A stretch of DNA of 5,156 nucleotides from Armatimonadota bacterium (lineage in GTDB: Bacteria > Armatimonadota > DTGP01 > JAHWJO01): NCBI GenBank assembly GCA_019348365.1, contig JAHWJO010000367.1:1-5156 (forward strand). The letters are read 5' to 3'. The notes under the pieces are model-generated. The model made no database searches. It worked only from the letters and a program-made list of their open reading frames with translations, and had not been told where the DNA came from. How positions within the stretch are numbered: the first letter of the stretch is position 1; each line of letters begins with the position of its first letter. Below, in pieces: positions 1 to 5,135 of this stretch. The position numbers and the translations under genes are program-made.

Positions 1-1
1 G

Positions 2-673
2 GACGAGAAGGTGATCTTCGAGGGCGCGCAGGGCAGCCTCCTCGACCTCGATTACGGAACTTATCCCTTCGTCACGTCGTCGCACCCCATCGCCGCCGGG
101 GCGTGCCTGGGGACCGGGATCGGGCCGAGGCACATCGACCGAATCATCGGAGTCGTGAAGGCCTACACCACCCGCGTGGGAACCGGTCCCATGCCCACCG
201 AGCTGCACGACGAGGACGGGGAAAAGATTCGCCGCCGGGGCAACGAGTTCGGCACGACGACGGGCCGCCCGCGCCGCTGTGGCTGGCTCGACGTGGTGCT
301 CCTGCGACACTCCGCCCAGATCAACAGCCTCGACGCTCTTTCGGTCATGCTCCTCGATGTTCTGAGCACGTTCCCCACCCTGAAGATCTGTACCGCTTAT
401 CGTACTCCCGACGGCGTGACGGAAGACTTTCCGGCGGACCGCAGCCTGCTCGACGAGGTGGAGCCGATCTATGAGGAGCTGCCGGGCTGGAGCGAGGAGA
501 TCACCGAAGTCCGCTCCGTCGCCGACCTCCCGACGAACGCGCGACGCTACCTGAAGCGGATCGAGGAGCTGGTGGGGGTGCCGGTGGAGATCGTCTCCGT
601 TGGGCCGGATCGCGAGCAGACCATCTTCACCGACCGCCCGCGACCGGAAACGACGATCCGCGCCGCCGCCTGA
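2..673 (+). CDS. purA: Adenylosuccinate synthetase, C-terminal part (5' end outside window)
   Basis: Cytoplasmic enzyme of purine synthesis; joins IMP and L-aspartate using GTP to give adenylosuccinate, the first committed step towards AMP. The window holds the last 223 codons, roughly half of a family protein of about 430 residues; the frame is open to the left edge, so the real start lies upstream and the GTG at 11 is only an internal valine. Family motifs seen in order: FEGAQGSLLDLDYGTYPFVTSS, split here as FEGAQG and YPFVTSS; GTGIGP; KAYTTRVGTGPMPTEL (substrate-loop region); NEFGTTTGRPRRCGWLD; INSLDALSVMLLDVL; and SVGPDREQTI near the C-terminus, which contacts the guanine nucleotide. It ends in a short non-conserved tail (RPRPETTIRAAA). 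A strong terminator begins 27 bases after the stop, so it is the last gene of its transcript. No defects are visible. Identification is secure from motif order. Confidence 0.97.
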   Translation, partial: DEKVIFEGAQGSLLDLDYGTYPFVTSSHPIAAGACLGTGIGPRHIDRIIGVVKAYTTRVGTGPMPTELHDEDGEKIRRRGNEFGTTTGRPRRCGWLDVVLLRHSAQINSLDALSVMLLDVLSTFPTLKICTAYRTPDGVTEDFPADRSLLDEVEPIYEELPGWSEEITEVRSVADLPTNARRYLKRIEELVGVPVEIVSVGPDREQTIFTDRPRPETTIRAAA

Positions 674-700
674 TCTGCCGGTATTCTGCCTTGCAATTTG

Positions 701-727
701 ACCCCTCTCCATAGGAGAGGGGTTTTT
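701..727 (+). terminator. Intrinsic terminator after purA
   Basis: A perfect stem of CCCCTCTCC (702-710) with GGAGAGGGG (714-722) closes on the three-base loop ATA; an added A701-T723 pair extends it to 10 bp. A run of five T (723-727) follows directly. This is a textbook Rho-independent terminator for the purA transcript. Confidence 0.93.
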
Positions 728-785
728 GCTTCACGGCAGGAGATCCGAACGAAATGCCATAATACAGGATGTTATAGAGACAGCC

Positions 786-814
786 TTGAGTTTGAATCTT
801 TGAATTTTTATAGG
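786..814 (+). promoter_or_regulatory. Candidate sigma70-type promoter for the secreted-protein gene
   Basis: TTGAGT (786-791) and TATAGG (809-814) are separated by exactly 17 bases in an AT-rich stretch just after the purA terminator. If used, transcription would start near 821 and give a leader of about 280 bases containing the whole inverted repeat at 839-1006 before the gene at 1100. No better promoter was found nearer that gene. The call rests on pattern alone. Confidence 0.3.
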
Positions 815-838
815 ATTTATGCTCATGCTACCGACTCC

Positions 839-1006
839 TGTCATCCCGAGCGTCAGCGAGGGATCTGATCGTACGTGAGCGAGTCTTTAGCACAGGAGAG
901 AGTCTTTCGTCCCCGGGGTCAGATTCCTCACTTCGTTCGGAATGACATGGTAGAGAGGCGGAAGTACTTGGAGGAGAGTGCCTCTGCTCGGACGGACAGG
1001 AGCAAG
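839..1006. repeat. Intergenic inverted repeat of the CHSERSEES type, copy 1
   Basis: The core has two imperfect inverted arms, 839-868 (begins TGTCATCCCGAGCG) and 919-947 (ends CGTTCGGAATGACA), enclosing about 50 bases with CACAGGAG and the palindrome CCCCGGGG (911-918). Read on the minus strand the right arm gives the spurious peptide CHSERSEES, the hallmark of a widespread class of non-coding repeats often mis-annotated as small proteins. The second copy (4887-5107) matches through the core in the same orientation, and the similarity continues for about 60 bases past the right arm without gaps at first (948-979 against 5046-5077, 22 of 32 identical). The right extension contains a further hairpin, CCTCTGCTC (981-989) with GAGCAAGAGG (1000-1009), followed by TTTT. 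No protein is likely here. It fills most of the gap between purA and the next gene. Confidence 0.85.
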
Positions 1007-1099
1007 AGGTTTTACGTAAGTCCTGATTGAATTTCCCCCCCTTACCTGCTGAGCATATTGATTCAACCTTGTTCACTTAAGCACTCCAGGAGTTATTAA

Positions 1100-1978
1100 A
1101 TGAATCGCTTGATCCCCTTCGTTCTTACATTTGCCCTGCTCGTCTGCCTCTCGCCTCAGACGATAACCGCTCAGAAGGAGACCTCGCAAACCGGCGCGGC
1201 GGCAGAAGAAAAGATCCCTCCCACTCGCTACTACCCCCTGACGGTGGGAAACCGTTGGTCCTATAATTTCCGCCGGAAGACGAACTTTACGATGAATCCG
1301 CAGAGCGGTCAGGGCCAGAATTTCGACTTCACCTCCACCGGAACCCAGAATGTGGAGATCGTTCGCGAGGACGGAGAGCGGAGCGGCAGCGAGGGGAAGG
1401 TGTACGTTCAGAAGGCGACGGAGGTGATGGAAACGTCGAGCGGGGAGGGGGACCCCGGTGAGACCCCTTCGACGGAACCCCGCCTCATCGGCGAGCTGTA
1501 CTTCCGGCTGAACGACCGGGGCATCTGGGTCATCGCCGACGGGGAACCGGGAGAGACGGGCAACCAGATCGCTCGCGTAAACGACCGGCGTCTGCCGCTG
1601 CTCTGGGTGCCCGCCGATTTGAAGCCGGGGAAAAGCTGGATCATCACCAGCCAGATCGACGACACCGTGACGGCGCGGATCACGGCGCGGGCGGGCAAGG
1701 CCCAGTCCCTCCGGGTGAACGGCACGACCTATCAGAACGTGATCCCCGTCGTCAGTCTGGCGGACCGCATGAGCGGTCGCCTGGACCTCGGCATCGCGCA
1801 GGCGCCGATCAGCGGCGGCCGGATCGTCGATCTCACCTGGTACGCGCCGGGGGTGGGCGTGGTGCGGAGCCATCAACTCGCCAATTTCGAGCTGGAGCCC
1901 CCCAACGCCGCGTACACGTCCGCGTCTGCCCACTTCGAGGAGACGCAGGAGCTTCAGCCCGGCCCTCGCGTCCGCTGA
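1100..1978 (+). CDS. Secreted protein of unknown function (YYPLTVGNRW / WYAPGVGVV type)
   Basis: A 292-residue protein starting at ATG 1100, with AGGAG (1088-1092) seven bases upstream. Residues 1-24 look like a Sec signal peptide: basic MNR start, hydrophobic LIPFVLTFALLVCL, then SPQTITA with likely cleavage A24|Q25. Cys16 lies inside the hydrophobic stretch, but its context (LLVC) is a poor lipobox, so a soluble exported protein is preferred over a lipoprotein. The mature part opens with a charged linker, then YYPLTVGNRWSYNF (44-57) and near the end WYAPGVGVVRS (247-257). These paired motifs recur, as far as I know, in uncharacterised mainly beta-rich exported proteins of Acidobacteriota and relatives. 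No catalytic motif and no other membrane segment is visible. It appears to be transcribed alone: terminators lie before it (701-727) and after it (2169-2197). The function is not known to me. Confidence 0.85.
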   Translation: MNRLIPFVLTFALLVCLSPQTITAQKETSQTGAAAEEKIPPTRYYPLTVGNRWSYNFRRKTNFTMNPQSGQGQNFDFTSTGTQNVEIVREDGERSGSEGKVYVQKATEVMETSSGEGDPGETPSTEPRLIGELYFRLNDRGIWVIADGEPGETGNQIARVNDRRLPLLWVPADLKPGKSWIITSQIDDTVTARITARAGKAQSLRVNGTTYQNVIPVVSLADRMSGRLDLGIAQAPISGGRIVDLTWYAPGVGVVRSHQLANFELEPPNAAYTSASAHFEETQELQPGPRVR

Positions 1979-1979
1979 T

Positions 1980-2027
1980 GGAATTTGGGGAGTTGGGAAA
2001 TTCGGGAGTTCGGGAGTGGGGAAATTA
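1980..2027. repeat. 8-bp G-rich tandem repeat immediately after the secreted-protein gene
   Basis: Six consecutive 8-bp units begin one base after the stop codon at 1976-1978: GGAATTTG, GGGAGTTG, GGAAATTC, GGGAGTTC, GGGAGTGG, GGAAATTA. The consensus is GGGA(G/A)TTC, with the G-type and A-type units alternating in part. The run ends at AGCTCCC, which can pair weakly with GGGAG of the fifth unit. A run of T occurs at 2040-2044, but the hairpin is too weak to call a terminator. The remainder of the gap, 2045-2168, shows no gene or clear signal. Confidence 0.75.
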
Positions 2028-2168
2028 GCTCCCACCTCGTTTTTCGGGTATCCCTCATTCATCGGGAGTAGGACCGAAGCCGGTACAAGGTATGCAGGAT
2101 ACACCCATCCCCTTACATGAAGAGGGCTGGGAGGTGAGGTCCATCACCGTCCTATCGATGCATTTGGG

Positions 2169-2197
2169 AAAAGGAGAGGGTCATCCCCTCTCCTTTT
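2169..2197 (+). terminator. Intrinsic terminator, probably bidirectional
   Basis: AAAAGGAGAGGG (2169-2180) pairs perfectly with CCCTCTCCTTTT (2186-2197), a 12-bp stem closing on a five-base loop. The stem ends in T on the + strand, and its left side begins with A, so it could also stop minus-strand transcripts. It insulates the secreted-protein gene from the DUF2089-type gene. Its GGAGAGGG/CCCTCTCC arms repeat those of the terminator at 701-727 in inverted order. Confidence 0.85.
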
Positions 2198-2232
2198 GAT
2201 TCTCACTTCTTTACAAATCGACCCCAATCATA

Positions 2233-2300
2233 CACAAATAGTAAAGAAATGTATTGAAATAGTTGAAATCTCTCATAAACTCTTGCTATTTGTGAAATAG
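2233..2300. promoter_or_regulatory. Candidate operator cluster (AAATAG / CTATTT sites)
   Basis: CTATTTGTGAAATAG (2286-2300) is a perfect palindrome with 6-bp arms and a three-base centre. Its left part, CTATTTGTG (2286-2294), is also a perfect inverted match to CACAAATAG (2233-2241), 53 bp away centre to centre, about five helical turns. A third AAATAG occurs at 2257-2262 within TGAAATAG, which is repeated at 2293-2300. Sites on one face of the helix around a promoter suggest binding of a dimeric or looping regulator, perhaps the DUF2089-type protein itself. The arrangement is seen directly; the binding is inferred. Confidence 0.45.
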
Positions 2301-2311
2301 GAGTTTATATT
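2283..2311 (+). promoter_or_regulatory. Candidate sigma70-type promoter of the DUF2089-type gene
   Basis: TTGCTA (2283-2288, four of six consensus bases) and TATATT (2306-2311, five of six) are 17 bases apart in the most AT-rich part of the window. Predicted start is near 2318, giving a very short leader that already holds the ribosome binding site of the gene at 2336. The perfect palindrome at 2286-2300 overlaps the -35 element and fills most of the spacer, which suits repression. Confidence 0.55.
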
Positions 2312-2335
2312 CATGACAGGAGAGGAGCTGGCACC

Positions 2336-2743
2336 GTGGCTAAACGCCCGCTAACTCAATGCCCGGTCTGTGATTCCCGTCTCGCCACGACGGAGATGCA
2401 ATGCGTGGAGTGCGGGACGACGCTGCACGGCGACTTCGTCCCTTCACAATGTAAATTCTGCTCGCTGCCGGAAGATCAACGGAAATTTCTCGATCTGTTT
2501 CTCCGGTGCCGGGGGAATCTGAGGGATGTCGAACGCTCCCTTGGGCTTTCCTATCCCACCGTCCGGGCGCGACTGGATGTTCTGCTCTCCAACTTAGGTT
2601 ACACCGAGGAATCGGCGGAACATGAGGAGCCGGAGGCGACAGGGGCCGGGGATACGGATCGGCGGCGTACCATTCTGGAAGACCTGAACGCCGGGCGGAT
2701 GTCGGCGGAGGAAGCCGTACAGGTCCTGGAGACGCTGGAGTGA
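2336..2743 (+). CDS. DUF2089-type zinc-ribbon / helix-turn-helix protein with SHOCT-like C-terminus
   Basis: A 135-residue cytoplasmic protein, likely a DNA-binding regulator. The start is GTG 2336, chosen because GAGGAG (2322-2327) lies eight bases upstream and the next residues (MAKRPLTQCPVC) begin the zinc ribbon; the ATG at 2313 is out of frame. Residues 9-26 form a zinc ribbon with C9-x2-C12 and C23-x2-C26; a further pair C39-x2-C42 sits just before the next domain. Residues 46-89 (EDQRKFLDLFLRCRGN, then LRDVERSLGLSYPTVRARLD) are the helix-turn-helix core typical of DUF2089. An acidic linker (91-108) leads to ILEDLNAGRMSAEEAVQVLE (113-132), a short helical hairpin like the SHOCT-like segment at the start of YvlB/LiaX-type proteins. 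The large protein 167 bases downstream begins with the same kind of segment, which suggests a functional pair. The promoter at 2283-2311 with its palindrome suggests autoregulation. Family assignment is strong; the DNA target and signal are unknown. Confidence 0.9.
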   Translation: MAKRPLTQCPVCDSRLATTEMQCVECGTTLHGDFVPSQCKFCSLPEDQRKFLDLFLRCRGNLRDVERSLGLSYPTVRARLDVLLSNLGYTEESAEHEEPEATGAGDTDRRRTILEDLNAGRMSAEEAVQVLETLE

Positions 2744-2781
2744 GGGAACGGAACACGATTCCAACTCATTAACTTGACGGG

Positions 2782-2825
2782 TTGGAAAACCGTTCATCGT
2801 CCGGTACACAGGCGCAGTTCTGCGC
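2782..2825 (+). promoter_or_regulatory. Candidate internal promoter with palindrome at the start site
   Basis: TTGGAA (2782-2787) and TACACA (2805-2810) are 17 bases apart in the gap between the two genes. GCGCAGTTCTGCGC (2812-2825), a palindrome with perfect 6-bp arms, covers the predicted start near 2817. TTGGAA is also the right arm of a 7-bp inverted repeat, TTCCAAC (2759-2765) with GTTGGAA (2781-2787). The downstream gene could therefore be transcribed separately as well as by read-through from 2283, since no terminator is visible between the genes. Both elements are weak matches. Confidence 0.3.
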
Positions 2826-2910
2826 TCCTGCACACCCGGCGTTCCCCCTTCCTGCCGCACCCCTCTTCCACTCCTGATCCTGCGCGACAGATCCCCCGAA
2901 GGAGGAAGCC

Positions 2911-4776
2911 ATGAACGAGGAACGGAAAATCGTGCTCCAGATGTTGCAGGAAGGCAAGATCTCGCTGGAAGAAGCGGAACGGCTGCTGAACGCGTTGGGA
3001 CGCTCCGACACGGGAGGGTCCGATACCGGGCCGGGACATCGCGAGTCGCGGGAGGGGCGGCGAGGAGATTGGGACTGGGGTCGGGGGAGGCGGGGCGGCT
3101 TCTTCTCCGAAGATTGGCCGGGCAAGCTCCACGAAGGGCTGCGGAGCGTCCAGGAAGAAGCGCGGGCTACCGCCGAGACCGCCCGTCGCGAGGTGGAGAA
3201 CGCCATGCGCGAGATGAAGAGCGCCATGCGTGAGATGAAGCCGCCGAGCAATATCAGCGACCTGATCGGCGGGGCCATCGGCGAGGCGTTCAAAGGGTTC
3301 CCCAGAGGCCGCTTCGAGGGGAGCGCGCCGGGCATCTCCCTGCGCGGGGCGAACCTGAGCGGCACGCAGATCCAGGAAGCCAACCTGAGCCGCTGCGATC
3401 TCACCGAAGCGATCCTGGAGGGAATCGTCATCCAGGAATCCAACCTGGAAGGCGCGCAGATGAGCCGCGCGCGTCTGAACGGCGCGAACATCAGCGAGAC
3501 GAATCTGAGCGGAGCGTGCCTGACCCATGCCGTCGCGGAAGGAGCCTGTATCCGGGAATCGAACCTCTCCGGCGCGGACATGACGGAAATCAACCTCCGG
3601 GGCGCCAACCTGAGCGAATCGAATTTGAGTCATGCCCGCCTCTCCCGCGCCGATCTGGAAGGGGCGTCGTTGAGCGAGGCCAACCTGCGGAATGCCGACT
3701 TGCAGCACGCCCATCTGAGAGGCGCCAGCCTGAGCGAATCCAACCTGGGCGATGCGACGCTCGCCGGGGCCGACCTCGAAGGGGCGAACCTGAGCGAAGC
3801 CAACCTCCAGAACGCGAACCTGGAGCGGGCCAACCTGAGGGGAGCGTGCCTGAACGAAGCGAATCTCGGCGATGCGGTGCTGTCTCACGCCGACCTCGAA
3901 GGGGCGGACCTCAATGAAGCGCGATTGGAACGCGCCCTCCTCAACGAGGCGAACCTCCGGGCAGTGAACCTGAACGAAGCCCAGCTGTCGAATGCGGACT
4001 TGAGTCGCGCCGATCTCGAAGGGGCGAACCTGAACGAGGCGCGGTTGGAGGGCGCGCGGCTGATCGAGGTCAACCTTCGGGGCGCGAACTTCAACGAGGC
4101 AACCCTGCATCAGGCGGACCTCCGCCGGTCTGATTTCGAGGGCGCCGGACTCAGCGAAGCCGATCTCCGGGAAGCGCGTCTGGAAGGGGCCAATCTCGCC
4201 TACGCCGGATTGGAGGAGGTCAACCTGAACGGCGCGCGGTACGATTCGCAGACCCGATGGCCCGAAGGCTTCGACCCGGAGGAACACGGAGCCGTGAGGG
4301 TGACGGGGGAACAACCGGATGAAGCTTATCCTACCGTCCCCACCGACCGGATGTTGAGCCCCTGGAATGACGCGGATCTGACTCACGAGGGCACGCGCGA
4401 GACCCGGTACGAATGGAACCCGGAAGAGGTGAGGCGGCTCCGGATCGTCAACCCGCTTGGCCCGATCCGGGTGACCGGCGGACACGACCGGATCGAGATC
4501 ACCGTTCACAGCCGGGTCCGGGCCGCCGGTCCCGAAGAGGCGGAAACCGCGCTGGACTCCCTCACGCTGGAGGTCACGGAAGGCGAGACCTCCACCCTCA
4601 TCGTGAGGGACGGCGGGCTTCATGCTGCAAACGCCACCGTAGAAGTGACGGTGAACTGCATCTCGGATCTTTCGGTGGACCTGGAAAGCCCCATTCGCAT
4701 TCAGGCGGACGCGCTCCAGGGCGGAGCCGGCAGCGGCAGTGGCCGGATCATGCTGGGAAACTGGTCTGAAGGCTGA
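2911..4776 (+). CDS. SHOCT-like / 60-pentapeptide-repeat / DUF4097-like multidomain protein
   Basis: A 621-residue protein with no signal peptide or membrane segment, probably cytoplasmic. ATG 2911 follows a strong AAGGAGGA (2899-2906). Order of parts: residues 5-30, a SHOCT-like helical hairpin (LQMLQEGKISLEEAERLL) as in YvlB/LiaX N-termini; 31-68, a Gly/Arg/Trp-rich disordered linker; about 72-110, a charged helix ending in two copies of a heptad, NAMREMK and SAMREMK; 111-145, a linker with possible amphipathic DLIGGAIGEAFKGF; 146-445, sixty uninterrupted pentapeptide repeats of A(D/N)LxE/S type, about 15 turns of a four-sided right-handed beta-helix; 446-507, a linker; about 508-621, a beta-rich end starting LRIVNPLGPIRVTGG, resembling the first strands of DUF4097 but much shorter than a usual domain. 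A terminator lies 44 bases past the stop, so the short end is not an obvious frameshift. Pentapeptide proteins are rod-like scaffolds, some of which mimic DNA and bind gyrase; YvlB/LiaX-type proteins act in envelope stress. Which role applies is undetermined. Confidence 0.92.
   Translation: MNEERKIVLQMLQEGKISLEEAERLLNALGRSDTGGSDTGPGHRESREGRRGDWDWGRGRRGGFFSEDWPGKLHEGLRSVQEEARATAETARREVENAMREMKSAMREMKPPSNISDLIGGAIGEAFKGFPRGRFEGSAPGISLRGANLSGTQIQEANLSRCDLTEAILEGIVIQESNLEGAQMSRARLNGANISETNLSGACLTHAVAEGACIRESNLSGADMTEINLRGANLSESNLSHARLSRADLEGASLSEANLRNADLQHAHLRGASLSESNLGDATLAGADLEGANLSEANLQNANLERANLRGACLNEANLGDAVLSHADLEGADLNEARLERALLNEANLRAVNLNEAQLSNADLSRADLEGANLNEARLEGARLIEVNLRGANFNEATLHQADLRRSDFEGAGLSEADLREARLEGANLAYAGLEEVNLNGARYDSQTRWPEGFDPEEHGAVRVTGEQPDEAYPTVPTDRMLSPWNDADLTHEGTRETRYEWNPEEVRRLRIVNPLGPIRVTGGHDRIEITVHSRVRAAGPEEAETALDSLTLEVTEGETSTLIVRDGGLHAANATVEVTVNCISDLSVDLESPIRIQADALQGGAGSGSGRIMLGNWSEG
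3346..4245 (+). repeat. Coding array of 60 pentapeptide repeats, organised as 60-bp units
   Basis: Exactly 900 bases encode residues 146-445 as 60 five-residue units without a gap. From about 3600 the array shows a second-order period of 60 bp (20 residues, one beta-helix turn): first unit GA(N/S/C)L(S/N), second EANL or ESNL, third variable, fourth usually (A)DLE or similar. Before that point the period is 10 residues, with Gly at the start of every second unit. Synonymous differences between turns are frequent, so the array is old or under selection rather than freshly duplicated. Unit 13 (HAVAE) has Ala in place of the usual central Leu. Confidence 0.93.
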
Positions 4777-4820
4777 ACACGAAAAGACTCCGGCAGATCA
4801 CCCGGTCCACAATAAAAATT

Positions 4821-4851
4821 CCCCTCATTCGTGCAGATGAGGGGGCTTTTT
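4821..4851 (+). terminator. Intrinsic terminator after the pentapeptide-protein gene
   Basis: CCCCTCAT (4821-4828) pairs with ATGAGGGG (4837-4844) around an eight-base loop, followed by GC and five T (4847-4851). AAAAA just before the stem could support termination in the opposite direction too. It closes the probable two-gene unit beginning at 2283. Confidence 0.88.
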
Positions 4852-4886
4852 GGTATGAACGGGACTTACACAGAAATTCAGGCATT

Positions 4887-5107
4887 TGTCATTCCGAACG
4901 GAGAGACTCCCTTCCATGTCATCCCGAGCGAATGCGAGGGATCTGACCGTACGTAAGAGAGACATTCGTCCCATGAGATAGTCTTTGGCACAGGAGTGAG
5001 TCTATCGTCCTCGGGGTCAGATTCCTCACTCCGTTCGGAATGACATAGAAGAGAGTCTGAAGGACAGATAAGGGAGTCTCTCCGCTCGTACCGATACGGG
5101 AGTGACA
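4887..5107. repeat. Intergenic inverted repeat of the CHSERSEES type, copy 2 (nested arms)
   Basis: The inner core has arms 4917-4946 (begins TGTCATCCCGAGCG) and 5017-5045 (ends CGTTCGGAATGACA), as in copy 1 at 839-1006 and in the same orientation. An outer pair encloses it: TGTCATTCCGAACGG (4887-4901) running into CGGAGAGACTCCC (4899-4911), with perfect partner GGGAGTCTCTCCG (5072-5084) and a terminal TGACA (5103-5107). The core is 129 bases against 109 in copy 1; the 20 extra bases lie around 4952-4980. The minus strand reads as CHSERSEES, which marks a repeat rather than a gene. It sits directly behind a terminator, again between transcription units. Confidence 0.87.
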
Positions 5108-5135
5108 TGCTCCCCAAAAACTGGTCCAACAGATG

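Noticed and set aside
828..1076. Small minus-strand open frame containing CHSERSEES
   Set aside because: This peptide is a well-known artefact of translating an intergenic inverted repeat, and the same sequence appears at copy 2.
1143..1150. Lipobox at Cys16 of the secreted protein
   Set aside because: The residue before Cys is Val rather than Gly, Ala or Ser, and hydrophobic residues run straight into it; cleavage after A24 fits better.
2012..2044. Terminator formed by GGGAG...CTCCC with the following T run
   Set aside because: The stem is only five pairs, with a 12-base loop, and the T run lies several bases beyond it; the strong terminator at 2169-2197 serves the gene.
1073..2104. A 343-codon open frame on the minus strand opposite the secreted-protein gene
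   Set aside because: It has no recognisable domain and is rich in Arg, Pro and Ala as expected for a shadow frame. It runs through the octamer repeat and the + strand gene has a signal peptide and ribosome binding site.
3346..4245. CRISPR-like array, suggested by the regular 60-bp period
   Set aside because: There are no identical repeats with unique spacers. The period is in frame and encodes pentapeptides throughout.
2794..4623. A 609-codon open frame on the minus strand opposite the pentapeptide array
   Set aside because: It is the mirror of a repetitive GC-rich gene in which few codons read as stops in reverse. Its own periodic (F/R)xQVR-like protein is just the array read backwards, and the + strand frame has a strong ribosome binding site and known folds.
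4878..5129. Second small minus-strand open frame containing CHSERSEES
   Set aside because: Same repeat, same artefact; no ribosome binding site or conserved domain.
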